Shown: positions 44,912 to 53,315 of the stretch, one piece after another
Position numbering within the stretch: position 1 is the first letter of the stretch
Layout: each line of letters starts with the position of its first letter
Origin: Prosthecobacter sp. SYSU 5D2
GTDB lineage: Bacteria > Verrucomicrobiota > Verrucomicrobiia > Verrucomicrobiales > Verrucomicrobiaceae
Reading direction: 5' to 3'
DNA length: 64,000 nucleotides
Assembly (NCBI RefSeq): GCF_039655865.1
Contig: NZ_JBBYXL010000004.1
Location: 1-64,000, forward strand
Program-made: the position numbers and the translations under genes
The notes under the pieces: model-generated
Seen by the model: only the letters and a program-made list of their open reading frames with translations
Database searches by the model: none
Told to the model about the DNA's origin: nothing

Positions 44912-47266
44912 GTGAACCATCTGACCCAGCAAACTTATATTCTCCGCGATCATCATGATCGCGGAGAGCATGGGAGTCAGGGAAGGGGTGGCGCTAAAAG
45001 AACCGCATCTGATGACAGTCACCTGCTGTGCAGAATAGGGAGGCAGCCACCCTATGACGGAAGGGCTTATCAGGAGGATTCTTCAGAGGCTGAACCCCTG
45101 GCCAAGGCCTGGATTGATGGCATCGAAAAACGGGTGGCCTACATCTACGACTTCCCCAGCCAAAGGATCACCGCCAATGGTGACGCTCTCGCCAGCATCT
45201 ATGGTTATACGCCTGGAGAAATTGACAACCTTCCGGAGGGCTGGGACAGCCTCGTCCATACCGATGATCTTCCTCGCGTGCGGGCCGGACGTGAATCTTT
45301 GTTCACCGGCCAGTCTGAATCCGTCTCGGTACAAATGCGCGTCGCCTGCAAAGACGGGCGCTGGGAGTGGATCCAGCATGACTGGCGTGCACTGGACCGG
45401 GATGCCAAAGGAGTGATGACCCGCAGTGTGGGCCTGGTGCAAGTCATCACCCCCCTTGCCCTTTCGACACAAGCTCTGCGCAATGAAGCCTCCCTCAATG
45501 CCCTGTGCCGGACCTTGGTGGAGGAATGGGTGGACGGCATTTTCCTGGTGGATGGCTCCTGGCGCATTCTCTTCGCCAATCAAGGCGCCCTTAACGCCCT
45601 GGGTTATACGCAGGCAGAGCTGCATGGCCGTTCCATTCAGTATGTGCTCCTGATGGATTCCGCACGGAAAAAGGAGCCCCTGCTGTCCAAGTCCTGCCAA
45701 AAGGTGACACTGCGCGGATCCCATATCCATAAGGATGGAAGCAAACAGAAGGTCGAAATTGTGCTCCGCCGTCTGCCTGGAGAGCGCATCCTCGTCACCA
45801 TCCGGGACATCCGCGAGCAGCTTGCCGCTGAAGAATACACCCGCCGGCAGGCGGCCTACTACCGTGGACTTTTTGAGAACAACCCTTCTGGAGTCGCCGT
45901 TTTCGATACCACTCTCCAGATCACCAAAGTGAATTCCGCCCTGCGGCGCATGCTGGGTTATACCGACAGGCAGCTCACCCAGATGCGCATCCCCGATCTC
46001 CTAGAGGGCCAGAACCGCCCCGTGGACGATTTTTGGAAGCAGGCCGCCAGTAGCGGCTTCAAGCCTCAAAAGGACCTCGAAATCACTCTGAAAAGCAGGG
46101 AAGGCAAAAGCCTGTATGTCCATGCGGCCGTCACCTTTTTACCGGACAATGCCCAGGAAAGCGGCCAGGGCATCATCCTCTTCACTGACATCAGTGCCCG
46201 GCGGCAGGCAGAACAGGAGTTAAAAAGGCAGTCCCAGCTTAACGACACTCTCGTGCGTGAATCCGCCGCCATGATCGGCTTGGTGGATCTGGAAGGGCGC
46301 ATTTTAAAGGTCAACCCGGCGGTTGAAAAAATCTCCGGTTACACCTCCAAGGAACTGGTGGGCAAAACGGTCTGGGAAAGCGGCCTGGTGGATCCCGAAG
46401 AAATCCCGCGCGCCAGGGAGCGCCTGAAAAAGCTTCAGGATGGAGCGCCGCGCGTCACCGCCATCTCCAGAGGCCGCACCAAATCAGGAGATCTTCGCAC
46501 CATCCAGGTCCACAACACCGCCACCCGCAATGCGGACGACCAGATCGAAGGTTACATCATTACTGCGATTGACATCACCGAGCAGCAGCGTCTCCAGCAT
46601 CATCTCATGGAGGCCATTGAGCAGGAGCAGGCCCGCATCGGGCACGATCTCCATGACGGAGTCGGCCAGCTTCTCACCGGCATCGGTGCCCTCGTTGAAA
46701 TGCTGCAGCTCCGCCTCAGTGAAAATGAGAAGACCGAAGCCGGCCGTATTCATGAGCTCGTCCAGCAGGCCATCCAGCAGGTGCGCCAGCTTTCCCGCAA
46801 CATGTCCCCTGCTGCCATCCAGCACCGGGACCTCGCGGCTTCTCTTCACCTGCTGGCGGATACCGTCCGCACCAGTTTCCGCCGGGAATGTGAATTTATT
46901 GCCGATCTCTCCGTCAAAATTGACGATACCACGCAGAGCACCCATCTCTTCAGGCTGGCCCAGGAGGCGATCAACAATGCCATCCGGCATGGCAATCCAA
47001 CCCAGATCCTCATCAGCCTGCGCCAGGAGGATGCCAGCCACGCCGTGCTGGAAATTTTTAATAACGGACGCCCCTTTGACTGCCGGCCAGGCTCTGAAGG
47101 CATCGGCCTCCGCGTCATGAACTACCGCGCGAGCCTCATTCATGCTGATTTTTCGGTGAACTGCCCCCCTGCTGGCGGGGTCAAAGTCACCTGCAAATTT
47201 CCCCTGCCATCCGGTGGGGGCACACCCCAAGCGACAACCAAAACCAAACAAAAGCAAATACCGTGA
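44912..47266 (+). CDS. multi-PAS histidine kinase (HisKA_3/NarL type)
   Basis: The protein (784 residues if read from GTG at 44912) has about four PAS domains (residues 65-185, 200-305, 325-435, 445-560), then a HisKA_3 segment with H-box ARIGHDLHDGVGQLLTGI and a HATPase domain (AQEAINNAIRHGNP, GSEGIGLRVMNYRA). There is no membrane segment, so it senses a cytoplasmic signal such as redox or a ligand bound by PAS. The first 60 residues look unlike protein coding and contain a strong inverted repeat, so the true start may be later; an in-frame GTG lies at 45134. It overlaps the regulator gene (GTGA). Confidence 0.85.
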   Translation: MNHLTQQTYILRDHHDRGEHGSQGRGGAKRTASDDSHLLCRIGRQPPYDGRAYQEDSSEAEPLAKAWIDGIEKRVAYIYDFPSQRITANGDALASIYGYTPGEIDNLPEGWDSLVHTDDLPRVRAGRESLFTGQSESVSVQMRVACKDGRWEWIQHDWRALDRDAKGVMTRSVGLVQVITPLALSTQALRNEASLNALCRTLVEEWVDGIFLVDGSWRILFANQGALNALGYTQAELHGRSIQYVLLMDSARKKEPLLSKSCQKVTLRGSHIHKDGSKQKVEIVLRRLPGERILVTIRDIREQLAAEEYTRRQAAYYRGLFENNPSGVAVFDTTLQITKVNSALRRMLGYTDRQLTQMRIPDLLEGQNRPVDDFWKQAASSGFKPQKDLEITLKSREGKSLYVHAAVTFLPDNAQESGQGIILFTDISARRQAEQELKRQSQLNDTLVRESAAMIGLVDLEGRILKVNPAVEKISGYTSKELVGKTVWESGLVDPEEIPRARERLKKLQDGAPRVTAISRGRTKSGDLRTIQVHNTATRNADDQIEGYIITAIDITEQQRLQHHLMEAIEQEQARIGHDLHDGVGQLLTGIGALVEMLQLRLSENEKTEAGRIHELVQQAIQQVRQLSRNMSPAAIQHRDLAASLHLLADTVRTSFRRECEFIADLSVKIDDTTQSTHLFRLAQEAINNAIRHGNPTQILISLRQEDASHAVLEIFNNGRPFDCRPGSEGIGLRVMNYRASLIHADFSVNCPPAGGVKVTCKFPLPSGGGTPQATTKTKQKQIP
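44941..44967. repeat. perfect 12-bp inverted repeat at the 5' end of the kinase gene
   Basis: Arms TCTCCGCGATCA (44941-44952) and TGATCGCGGAGA (44956-44967) are perfectly complementary with only TCA between them, followed by no T tract. In RNA this is a stable hairpin about 30 bases after the GTG at 44912; in DNA it is a strong candidate operator. If translation starts later, the repeat lies in the 5' leader. Confidence 0.6.
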
Positions 47267-47901
47267 AACATAAACTCTACATCCTGGATGATCACCCTAT
47301 CGTGATCGAAGGTCTGAAGAAAATTCTCGAAAATCAGGAAGATCTCCAGATTGTCGGCAGTTCCGAAGACGCCAACAACGCCCTCGCCCAAATCCCCAAA
47401 CTGAAGCCGGATGTCATCATCCTGGACATCACGCTCAAGGATCGCAGCGGAGTGGATCTTGTCAAAAAACTCAAGCAGAGCCATCCGGAAATCCACGTTC
47501 TGGTTTACTCCATGCATGATGAAAACGTCTATGCCGAGCGCTGCCTCCGTGCCGGCGCCATGGGCTACATCATGAAGGGTGAAAGTGCTGTCCGTGTGCT
47601 CCAGGCCGTACGCCAGGTGCTAGGCGGCGGGTTCTTCTTCAGCGCCAACCTGCTTGGCAGCATCGTCTCCGGCGGCGGTCCCCGCTCCGGCTCCCGTGGC
47701 GAACCTGGGCGCATGCTCAGCGACCGCCAGCTTGAAGTTTTCGAAATGGTCGGCCGGGGCTTTGATTCCCACGAAATCGCCGAAAAACTTCAGCTCAGCG
47801 CCAAGACCGTGGACGCTCACAAAGCCAACATCCGTCAAAAGCTGGGCCTCGCCTCTGCCCGCGAACTGCTCATGGAAGCCGTCCGCTGGGTGGAGAAATA
47901 G
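47263..47901 (+). CDS. NarL/LuxR-family response regulator
   Basis: The 212-residue regulator has a receiver (acidic pair in LDDHPI, phospho-acceptor Asp in VIILDITLKD, Lys in YIMKGE) and a C-terminal LuxR helix-turn-helix (LSDRQLEVFEMVGRGFDSHEIAEKL, LSAKTVDAHKANIRQKLG). It starts with GTG overlapping the stop of the PAS kinase gene, so the two are a cognate pair. A terminator follows at 47931. Confidence 0.95.
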   Translation: MKHKLYILDDHPIVIEGLKKILENQEDLQIVGSSEDANNALAQIPKLKPDVIILDITLKDRSGVDLVKKLKQSHPEIHVLVYSMHDENVYAERCLRAGAMGYIMKGESAVRVLQAVRQVLGGGFFFSANLLGSIVSGGGPRSGSRGEPGRMLSDRQLEVFEMVGRGFDSHEIAEKLQLSAKTVDAHKANIRQKLGLASARELLMEAVRWVEK

Positions 47902-47930
47902 GATTTTCCAGACCTGACGATCAAAGTTCA

Positions 47931-47968
47931 AACCGCCCGGAGTATTGGGGTGCTCCAGGCGGTTTTTT
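47931..47968 (+). terminator. rho-independent terminator after the LuxR-type regulator
   Basis: AACCGCC-C-GGAG (47931-47942) pairs with CTCC-A-GGCGGTT (47953-47964) with a single C/A mismatch and a 10-base loop, followed by a T-rich stretch. It closes the two-component operon. Confidence 0.85.
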
Positions 47969-48005
47969 CTTGCCGCCATGGCCTGCTCCGGGTTTTAACC
48001 ACACC

Positions 48006-48932
48006 ATGAAACCCATTTTACCGGCCTTGCTCCTCCTTGCCTGCACCCTGGTCTGGACTTCCCTTGCAGCCCCCGGCACACCTCTGCGCATCCTCATCAT
48101 AGACGGGCAGAACAACCACAAGTGGGACATCACCACCCCGGTCCTCAAACACGCCCTCGAAAGCTGCGGTGCCTTCAGCGTTGAAGTTTCCACCACGCCC
48201 CCCAAAGGTTCCCCGGCAGAAGCTTGGGCCGGATGGAAGCCTGCCTTCGGCCAATACGCAGCCATCGTCAGCAACTACAATGGAGAGCCTTGGCCCGAGG
48301 CCGTCCGCAAGGACTTCGATGGTTATGTCAAAGGTGGCGGCGGCTTTGTCTCCGTGCATGCCGCCAACAATTCCTTTCCGGAATGGAAAGAGTATAACCA
48401 GATGATTGGAGTCGGCGGCTGGGGCGGACGGGATGAAAAATCAGGACCCTGGCTCTATGTGAAAGAAGGAAAACTGTATCGTGACACCAGCACCGGCAAA
48501 GGAGGCGCCCACGGGCCCCAGCATGAATTTGTGGTCGAAATCCAGGATGCCGCCCACCCCATCACCCGGGGGCTGCCCAAGCGCTGGCTGCATGCCCAGG
48601 ACGAGCTTTACAGCCGCCTGCGGGGGCCCGCTGAGAACATCAAAATTCTGACCTCCGCCAAATCCGATCTCACCGCCGAACAGGAGCCCAATCTCATGGT
48701 CCTGGATTATGGACAGGGCCGTGTTTTCCACACCACCCTGGGCCATGCGGACTATTCCATGCTCTGCCGCGGCTTTTATGAAACCTTCCAGCGCGGAACT
48801 GAATGGGCGGCCACCGGGGATGTCAAACAAACGGCTGACATTCCATCAGACTTCCCTTCCGAAAATCAATTGAGCGTCGTGGAGCTGGAAGGGCATCCCA
48901 AACAGCCGCGCCCGGTGGCAAAAAAGCCCTGA
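48006..48932 (+). CDS. exported ThuA-domain protein
   Basis: The 308-residue protein has a signal peptide (ILPALLLLACTLVWTSLAAP) and a ThuA-like (class I glutamine amidotransferase-like) domain: LRILIIDGQNNHKWDITTPVL, YAAIVSNYNGEPWPE, GGGFVSVHAANNSFPEWKEYN, and GRVFHTTLGHADYSM. ThuA proteins take part in trehalose and other sugar catabolism, with an uncertain reaction, and are numerous in Planctomycetes and Verrucomicrobia. It converges on the SMP-30/sialidase gene. Confidence 0.85.
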   Translation: MKPILPALLLLACTLVWTSLAAPGTPLRILIIDGQNNHKWDITTPVLKHALESCGAFSVEVSTTPPKGSPAEAWAGWKPAFGQYAAIVSNYNGEPWPEAVRKDFDGYVKGGGGFVSVHAANNSFPEWKEYNQMIGVGGWGGRDEKSGPWLYVKEGKLYRDTSTGKGGAHGPQHEFVVEIQDAAHPITRGLPKRWLHAQDELYSRLRGPAENIKILTSAKSDLTAEQEPNLMVLDYGQGRVFHTTLGHADYSMLCRGFYETFQRGTEWAATGDVKQTADIPSDFPSENQLSVVELEGHPKQPRPVAKKP

Positions 48933-48956
48933 CCAGCATCCACCCAACCCAGGAGC

Positions 48957-50909
48957 TTAATGCTCATCAAGCTGGACGATGGAAGGCAGTCCAGGTTCCC
49001 AGACCACCACGCCCATGTGATATCCTGCATACTCGGGACTGTCTTTGGAATAGTACGCGGTGACAACCTGGCCGTTGGGCAGTTGGATGCTGCTGGGGTA
49101 TCCACAGTCCCCATTAAAACTGTGGGCCAGCCGGACCGGGTCACTCCACATGAGCCCCCCGTCACCGCTGAATTTCGCACAGACTCCGAAGCGGCCTTGG
49201 ACACGGACCCCATAGGTCAGCAGCAGGCGACCGTCTTTCAGACAGGTCAGATGCCCGTTGATTTCGTTTCTCTCCGTTGCACGCGTGACTTGTTTCCACG
49301 TCACACCGTCATCATCACTGCGGAAGATGTCCACAGCTTCAGCCCGGGCGGCGGCGATCCAGTTCTTCCCTTCCAAATGGAACAGTGTCGTTTCATTATG
49401 ACGGGGACCGATGACTGAACCTGCCGTCCAGGTCAGCCCGTCATCCTCGCTGCGGAAGTGACAGGATCTGTAGCCTTGGGTCTTGGAGGACTGGGCAGCG
49501 TCTTTAAACTCGCCTTGATAACAGGAGACATGCAGCGCTCCATCCTCCCCTGCCCAGATGTCCCCAAACGGAATGTATTCCGTCCAGCCGGCCTGCGGTT
49601 TGGGGAAGGATTCAGATTGGCTCCAGGTGCGGCCACCGTTTTTGGAACGCATTACCCAGGTGCGCAGAATGGCGTCCCGGAACTTGTCCTGCTTGGGCCT
49701 GTTGGGTTGTTTCTCATTTGTCCATCCTGAGCAGAGCACAACAAGGTCTCCGTTGGCGGCCAGCCCCGCCGCGTGGTTCATGCGGATGGTGTCAGGTGCA
49801 TGCCGGGTCACGGTGCTGCGCTTCTCCCACTTGACTCCGTTGGTGCTGGCCCAGCATTCGATGTCCCCTGCCATCGTTCCATGACCTGGCTGGTTGTGAA
49901 TAATGGAAACGATGCTGCCATCCTTCATCAAAGTCAGATTGGGCCAGGCACAGACATCCTCGACCGCCGTCTGGAGCTGATACCGGCTGGGCCGTTTTTC
50001 CTTGCACACAGCCACCCGGTCTTGCGTGCGCTTCCATTCCATTCCGGGATCTTCCACACGGAACTGAACCAGCTGGCCGGCCTCCATTTCCGTAACGTAA
50101 ACCGTGCATCCGTCAGGCCCCCCAAAGCAGAGATTGGAAGGTTTTTTACCTGGCAGGGTGATCTCCTGCAGTTCTTCACCGGCGGGGGAAAGCTTCACGA
50201 CGGTGCCTTTGCCATGTCGCGTGATGTATAGGTTGCCCTTGATGTCCACCCTCATCCCGTCAAAGCCGTGGTCCGCGTATTCTTTGAGCAGACGCTTGCC
50301 GGCCAGGCTGCCATCAGGCTGGATGCTGAAAGCCCAGATCTTCCGCTGCACGCTTTCATTGACATAGAGGGTCTTGCCGTCAGGGCTGACGTCTATGCCG
50401 TTGGTCGTGCCCATGTTTTCGGCCACCAGGGCCGTTTTGCCCTGTCGCTCAATGCGCCAGATCTGACCCGTACCGGCCTTCCAGTCCGGGTCGCTGGCAT
50501 AAAAATGGCCGTCGCTGGTCACCGCCAGATCATTGGGCTGGTTCATCCGCAGCTCATGGGCAAAGACCTGGATTTTTTTGGACTTCGGGTCAATTCGCAA
50601 GATGTTGTGCCCTGTGTAGTCCGCCACGTAAAGATAGCCGTCACTGCCAAAACGGATGCCGTTGGCCGTGCTGCCTGCGGGGAGATGAACAAACAAAGCC
50701 GCCTTGCCATCAGGTGTCGTTTTGCCAATCGTGTTCTCGCCACCAAACTTCACACAGAAGATGTTCCCATGCTCATCGCAGGCCGGTCCTTCGATGCCAT
50801 CTGTGAACAGACCCTTTTCCGTCAATTCCGTGGCCTGGTACAGAGTCATGTCAGCCGAAAACAATGTCCCTGTCAGGAAAAGGAAAGAACAAGCGAGAAG
50901 TTTATTCAT
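48957..50909 (-). CDS. SMP-30/gluconolactonase fused to a sialidase-like domain
   Basis: The 650-residue protein has a signal peptide (LLACSFLFLTGTLFSAD), a six-bladed SMP-30/gluconolactonase domain (residues about 30-290; FTDGIEGPACDEHGN, NGIRFGSDGYLYVADYTG, NQPNDLAVTSDGHFYASDP, GFDGMRVDIKGNLYI) and a second beta-propeller (about 315-645) with Asp-box repeats SKNGGRTW, SEDDGLTW, SDDDGVTW and a weaker SGDGGLMW. It would hydrolyse a sugar lactone and bind or cleave a glycan outside the cytoplasm. Sialidase active-site arginines were not mapped, so the second half may be only carbohydrate-binding. Confidence 0.85.
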   Translation of the reverse strand: MNKLLACSFLFLTGTLFSADMTLYQATELTEKGLFTDGIEGPACDEHGNIFCVKFGGENTIGKTTPDGKAALFVHLPAGSTANGIRFGSDGYLYVADYTGHNILRIDPKSKKIQVFAHELRMNQPNDLAVTSDGHFYASDPDWKAGTGQIWRIERQGKTALVAENMGTTNGIDVSPDGKTLYVNESVQRKIWAFSIQPDGSLAGKRLLKEYADHGFDGMRVDIKGNLYITRHGKGTVVKLSPAGEELQEITLPGKKPSNLCFGGPDGCTVYVTEMEAGQLVQFRVEDPGMEWKRTQDRVAVCKEKRPSRYQLQTAVEDVCAWPNLTLMKDGSIVSIIHNQPGHGTMAGDIECWASTNGVKWEKRSTVTRHAPDTIRMNHAAGLAANGDLVVLCSGWTNEKQPNRPKQDKFRDAILRTWVMRSKNGGRTWSQSESFPKPQAGWTEYIPFGDIWAGEDGALHVSCYQGEFKDAAQSSKTQGYRSCHFRSEDDGLTWTAGSVIGPRHNETTLFHLEGKNWIAAARAEAVDIFRSDDDGVTWKQVTRATERNEINGHLTCLKDGRLLLTYGVRVQGRFGVCAKFSGDGGLMWSDPVRLAHSFNGDCGYPSSIQLPNGQVVTAYYSKDSPEYAGYHMGVVVWEPGLPSIVQLDEH

Positions 50910-50969
50910 GTGTCGCTACATAAACGACGGTATTCGCCCCCTTTTCACGTACAGAATGATTGTCATTTG

Positions 50970-50979
50970 GTAACGTTAC
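50970..50979. promoter_or_regulatory. LacI-type operator-like palindrome
   Basis: GTAACGTTAC is a perfect 10-base palindrome with a central CG, the style of LacI-family operators, placed between the divergent SMP-30/sialidase and sugar-binding-protein genes. No LacI-type regulator gene is visible in the window, and a chance occurrence is possible. Confidence 0.35.
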
Positions 50980-51018
50980 TCTCATGATCGTCACGTCTAA
51001 CCTGCCTGCCGACCCACT

Positions 51019-51978
51019 ATGACCCCCGCCCTACGTCGCCTCATGGGCTCAGGCTTGCTGCTTGCTCTCACCACCTGCGGCCAGCCTGAGACCGTTGAAA
51101 CAACCTCCCGCGGGACCATTGCCGCGTCATTGCTGACGCTGGACAATCCCTTCTTCAAAGTCATTGGCGACAACCTGGCCGCCGAGGGAAAAAAACAGGG
51201 CTATGAGGTGATCGTCGTCAGCGGGGACAAAGACGTGGCCAAGCAGAGCAACCAGGTGAAGGATTTCATCGTCAAGAAGGTCAGCGCCATTGTCCTCAGC
51301 CCCTGCGATTCCAAGTCCATCGTGCCCGTCATCCAGGAGGCCAATGCCGCGGGCATCCCGGTCTTTACCGTGGACGTTCCCTGCAATGAACCGGGGGTGG
51401 AAATCGTCACCCAGATCGCCACGGACAACTACGGCGGCGGCAAGGAAGCCGGACAGGCGATGATCGAGGCGCTGGGCTCCGGTGGCGGAAAGGTGGCGGT
51501 ACTGCACCTCAAACAGGTGGAGTCCTGCCAGCTCCGCGTGAAGGGTTTCCGTGAAGTGATTGATGCCCATAATGCCAGAGGCAAACCCAAGATAGACATC
51601 GTGGCGGAACTGGAAAGCGGCGGAGCCAAGGATCTGGGCTACAAGGCGGCGGAAGACACCCTGCAGGCGCATGGAGACCTGCGCGGAATCTTTGCCATCA
51701 ATGACCCTGCCGCCCTGGGGGCACGTGCGGCCCTGGAGAAGGCGGGCAAGGAAAAGCAGGTGGTCATCATCGGGTTTGATGGCCAGCCCGAGGGCAAACA
51801 GGCCATCAAGGAAGGCAAGATTTACGCGGATCCCATTCAGTTTCCCGACCGGATGGGCATCCAGCTTGTCGAGTCCATCATGACCTGGTCCCGCGGGCTG
51901 CCGCAGCCGCCGCAGATCCTCATTCCCACCCAGCTTTACCGCCAGGCAGATGCGCTGAACGATCCTGAGCTGAAATAA
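51019..51978 (+). CDS. sugar ABC transporter substrate-binding lipoprotein (RbsB-like)
   Basis: The 319-residue protein has a lipoprotein-like signal (GSGLLLALTTC), then a type I periplasmic binding protein fold: IAASLLTLDNPFFKVIGDNL, VSGDKDVAKQSNQVKDFI, AIVLSPCDSKSIVPVI, GIPVFTVDV, GIFAINDPAALGARAAL, VVIIGFDGQPEGKQAI. It resembles ribose/allose-binding proteins. It precedes the permease by 10 bases. The ligand is likely a monosaccharide. Confidence 0.92.
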   Translation: MTPALRRLMGSGLLLALTTCGQPETVETTSRGTIAASLLTLDNPFFKVIGDNLAAEGKKQGYEVIVVSGDKDVAKQSNQVKDFIVKKVSAIVLSPCDSKSIVPVIQEANAAGIPVFTVDVPCNEPGVEIVTQIATDNYGGGKEAGQAMIEALGSGGGKVAVLHLKQVESCQLRVKGFREVIDAHNARGKPKIDIVAELESGGAKDLGYKAAEDTLQAHGDLRGIFAINDPAALGARAALEKAGKEKQVVIIGFDGQPEGKQAIKEGKIYADPIQFPDRMGIQLVESIMTWSRGLPQPPQILIPTQLYRQADALNDPELK

Positions 51979-51988
51979 TCCGCCCGCC

Positions 51989-53302
51989 ATGAAAGCCCCC
52001 CTGCTCCGCCTTCTGTCAGATCATGGCATGATCTTCGTGCTGGCCGCCCTCTGTGCCTTCTTCAGCTTCGTCACCCTGACTGACCAGTCCGTGACGGGAG
52101 AGGCCGCAGTGGCGCAGGTGGCCGAAATGGCAAGCCAGGGCCAGCAGGTGATGATCGCCGTACGGGCTTCCGCAGAAGAATCCGCTTATGCAGAGGCTGT
52201 GGCGGCAGCGGTGACCAAGGCGGGAGCGGAAGTGGTCGCTGTAGTGAAAGGCTCCCCAGCAGACATGCGTGCAGCTTTAGAAAAGACAGCCGCATCAGGC
52301 GGCAGGCTGGATGCCGTCATCGCCGGAGAGGAATCCGCCCGTTGGCTGGTGATGGCGGAGATTTCAAAGGACTTCCCTGCGCTGGGAACACCTGTCGTGG
52401 TGAAGCCTGACAGCTACCGCTGGCCCAATTTCCTGAAAGCGGACAACCTGCTCAACATTGCCAACCAGATTGCGGTGATCGCCATCATCGCCATCGGCAT
52501 GACGATGGTCATCATCACTGCCGGTATTGATCTGTCGGTGGGCAGCCTGCTGGCCCTGTCGGCGGTGCTCGTCTCCCTCTTCATCCGCGAGTATGCAGGT
52601 GCCCTGGAGGCCGGACCTGGCGGCATGATCCTGGCTTGCATTGTGGCCGTGGCGGCCTGCGGCCTGGCTGGCGGCTTTTCCGGCCTGATGATCACTCGTT
52701 TTGATATCCCGCCCTTCATCGTCACCCTGGCCATGATGCTGGTGACCAGCGGTTTTGCCTACACCCTCTCTGAAGGCCAGTCCGTTTATCAGATTCCGGA
52801 TTCATTCGTCTGGTTAGGCCGGGGCGCGGACGTGCTGAGCATCCCCAATGCCGTCATGCTCATGCTGGGGCTCTATGCCGCCGCCCATGTGGTGATGACC
52901 CAGATGCGCATCGGACGGTATCTGTATGCTGTGGGCGGCAATCGTGAAGCCGCCCACATCTCCGGTGTGCCGGTGAAGCGGGTGCTGATGTTTGCCTACC
53001 TCATCAGCGGCATGCTCGCCGGTCTGGGCGGTGTGGTCATGGCGTCCCAGTTGAAAAGCGGTTCACCGACCTATGGCGGCATGTATGAGCTCTATGTCAT
53101 CGCAGCCGTGGTGGTGGGCGGCACCAGCCTCAGCGGTGGAAAAGGCAGCATGGTCGGCACCCTGACCGGAGCCTTTATCATCGCCGTCATCCAGAACGGC
53201 ATGAATCTGACCAATGTGGAAAGCTACACCCAAAAAGTGGTGCTGGGCGCGGTCATTCTAGGGGCCGTTCTGGTGGATAAAATGCGCCAGAATCAGATGT
53301 AA
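51989..53302 (+). CDS. RbsC-like sugar ABC permease with an extra binding-protein-like insert
   Basis: The 437-residue permease is longer than the usual 320. The core from residue 150 is standard (GMTMVIITAGIDLSVGSLLAL, IPPFIVTLAMM, YAVGGNREAAHISGV, LSGGKGSMVGTLTGAFIIAVIQNGMN). Between the first membrane segment and the core lie about 115 residues (35-150) with alternating strand-helix pattern (QQVMIAVRASAEES, AGAEVVAVVKGSPADM, LDAVIAGEESARWLVM) resembling half of a periplasmic binding protein. No ATPase gene follows; the next gene is on the opposite strand. Confidence 0.9.
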   Translation: MKAPLLRLLSDHGMIFVLAALCAFFSFVTLTDQSVTGEAAVAQVAEMASQGQQVMIAVRASAEESAYAEAVAAAVTKAGAEVVAVVKGSPADMRAALEKTAASGGRLDAVIAGEESARWLVMAEISKDFPALGTPVVVKPDSYRWPNFLKADNLLNIANQIAVIAIIAIGMTMVIITAGIDLSVGSLLALSAVLVSLFIREYAGALEAGPGGMILACIVAVAACGLAGGFSGLMITRFDIPPFIVTLAMMLVTSGFAYTLSEGQSVYQIPDSFVWLGRGADVLSIPNAVMLMLGLYAAAHVVMTQMRIGRYLYAVGGNREAAHISGVPVKRVLMFAYLISGMLAGLGGVVMASQLKSGSPTYGGMYELYVIAAVVVGGTSLSGGKGSMVGTLTGAFIIAVIQNGMNLTNVESYTQKVVLGAVILGAVLVDKMRQNQM

Positions 53303-53315
53303 TGATCAGACCAGG

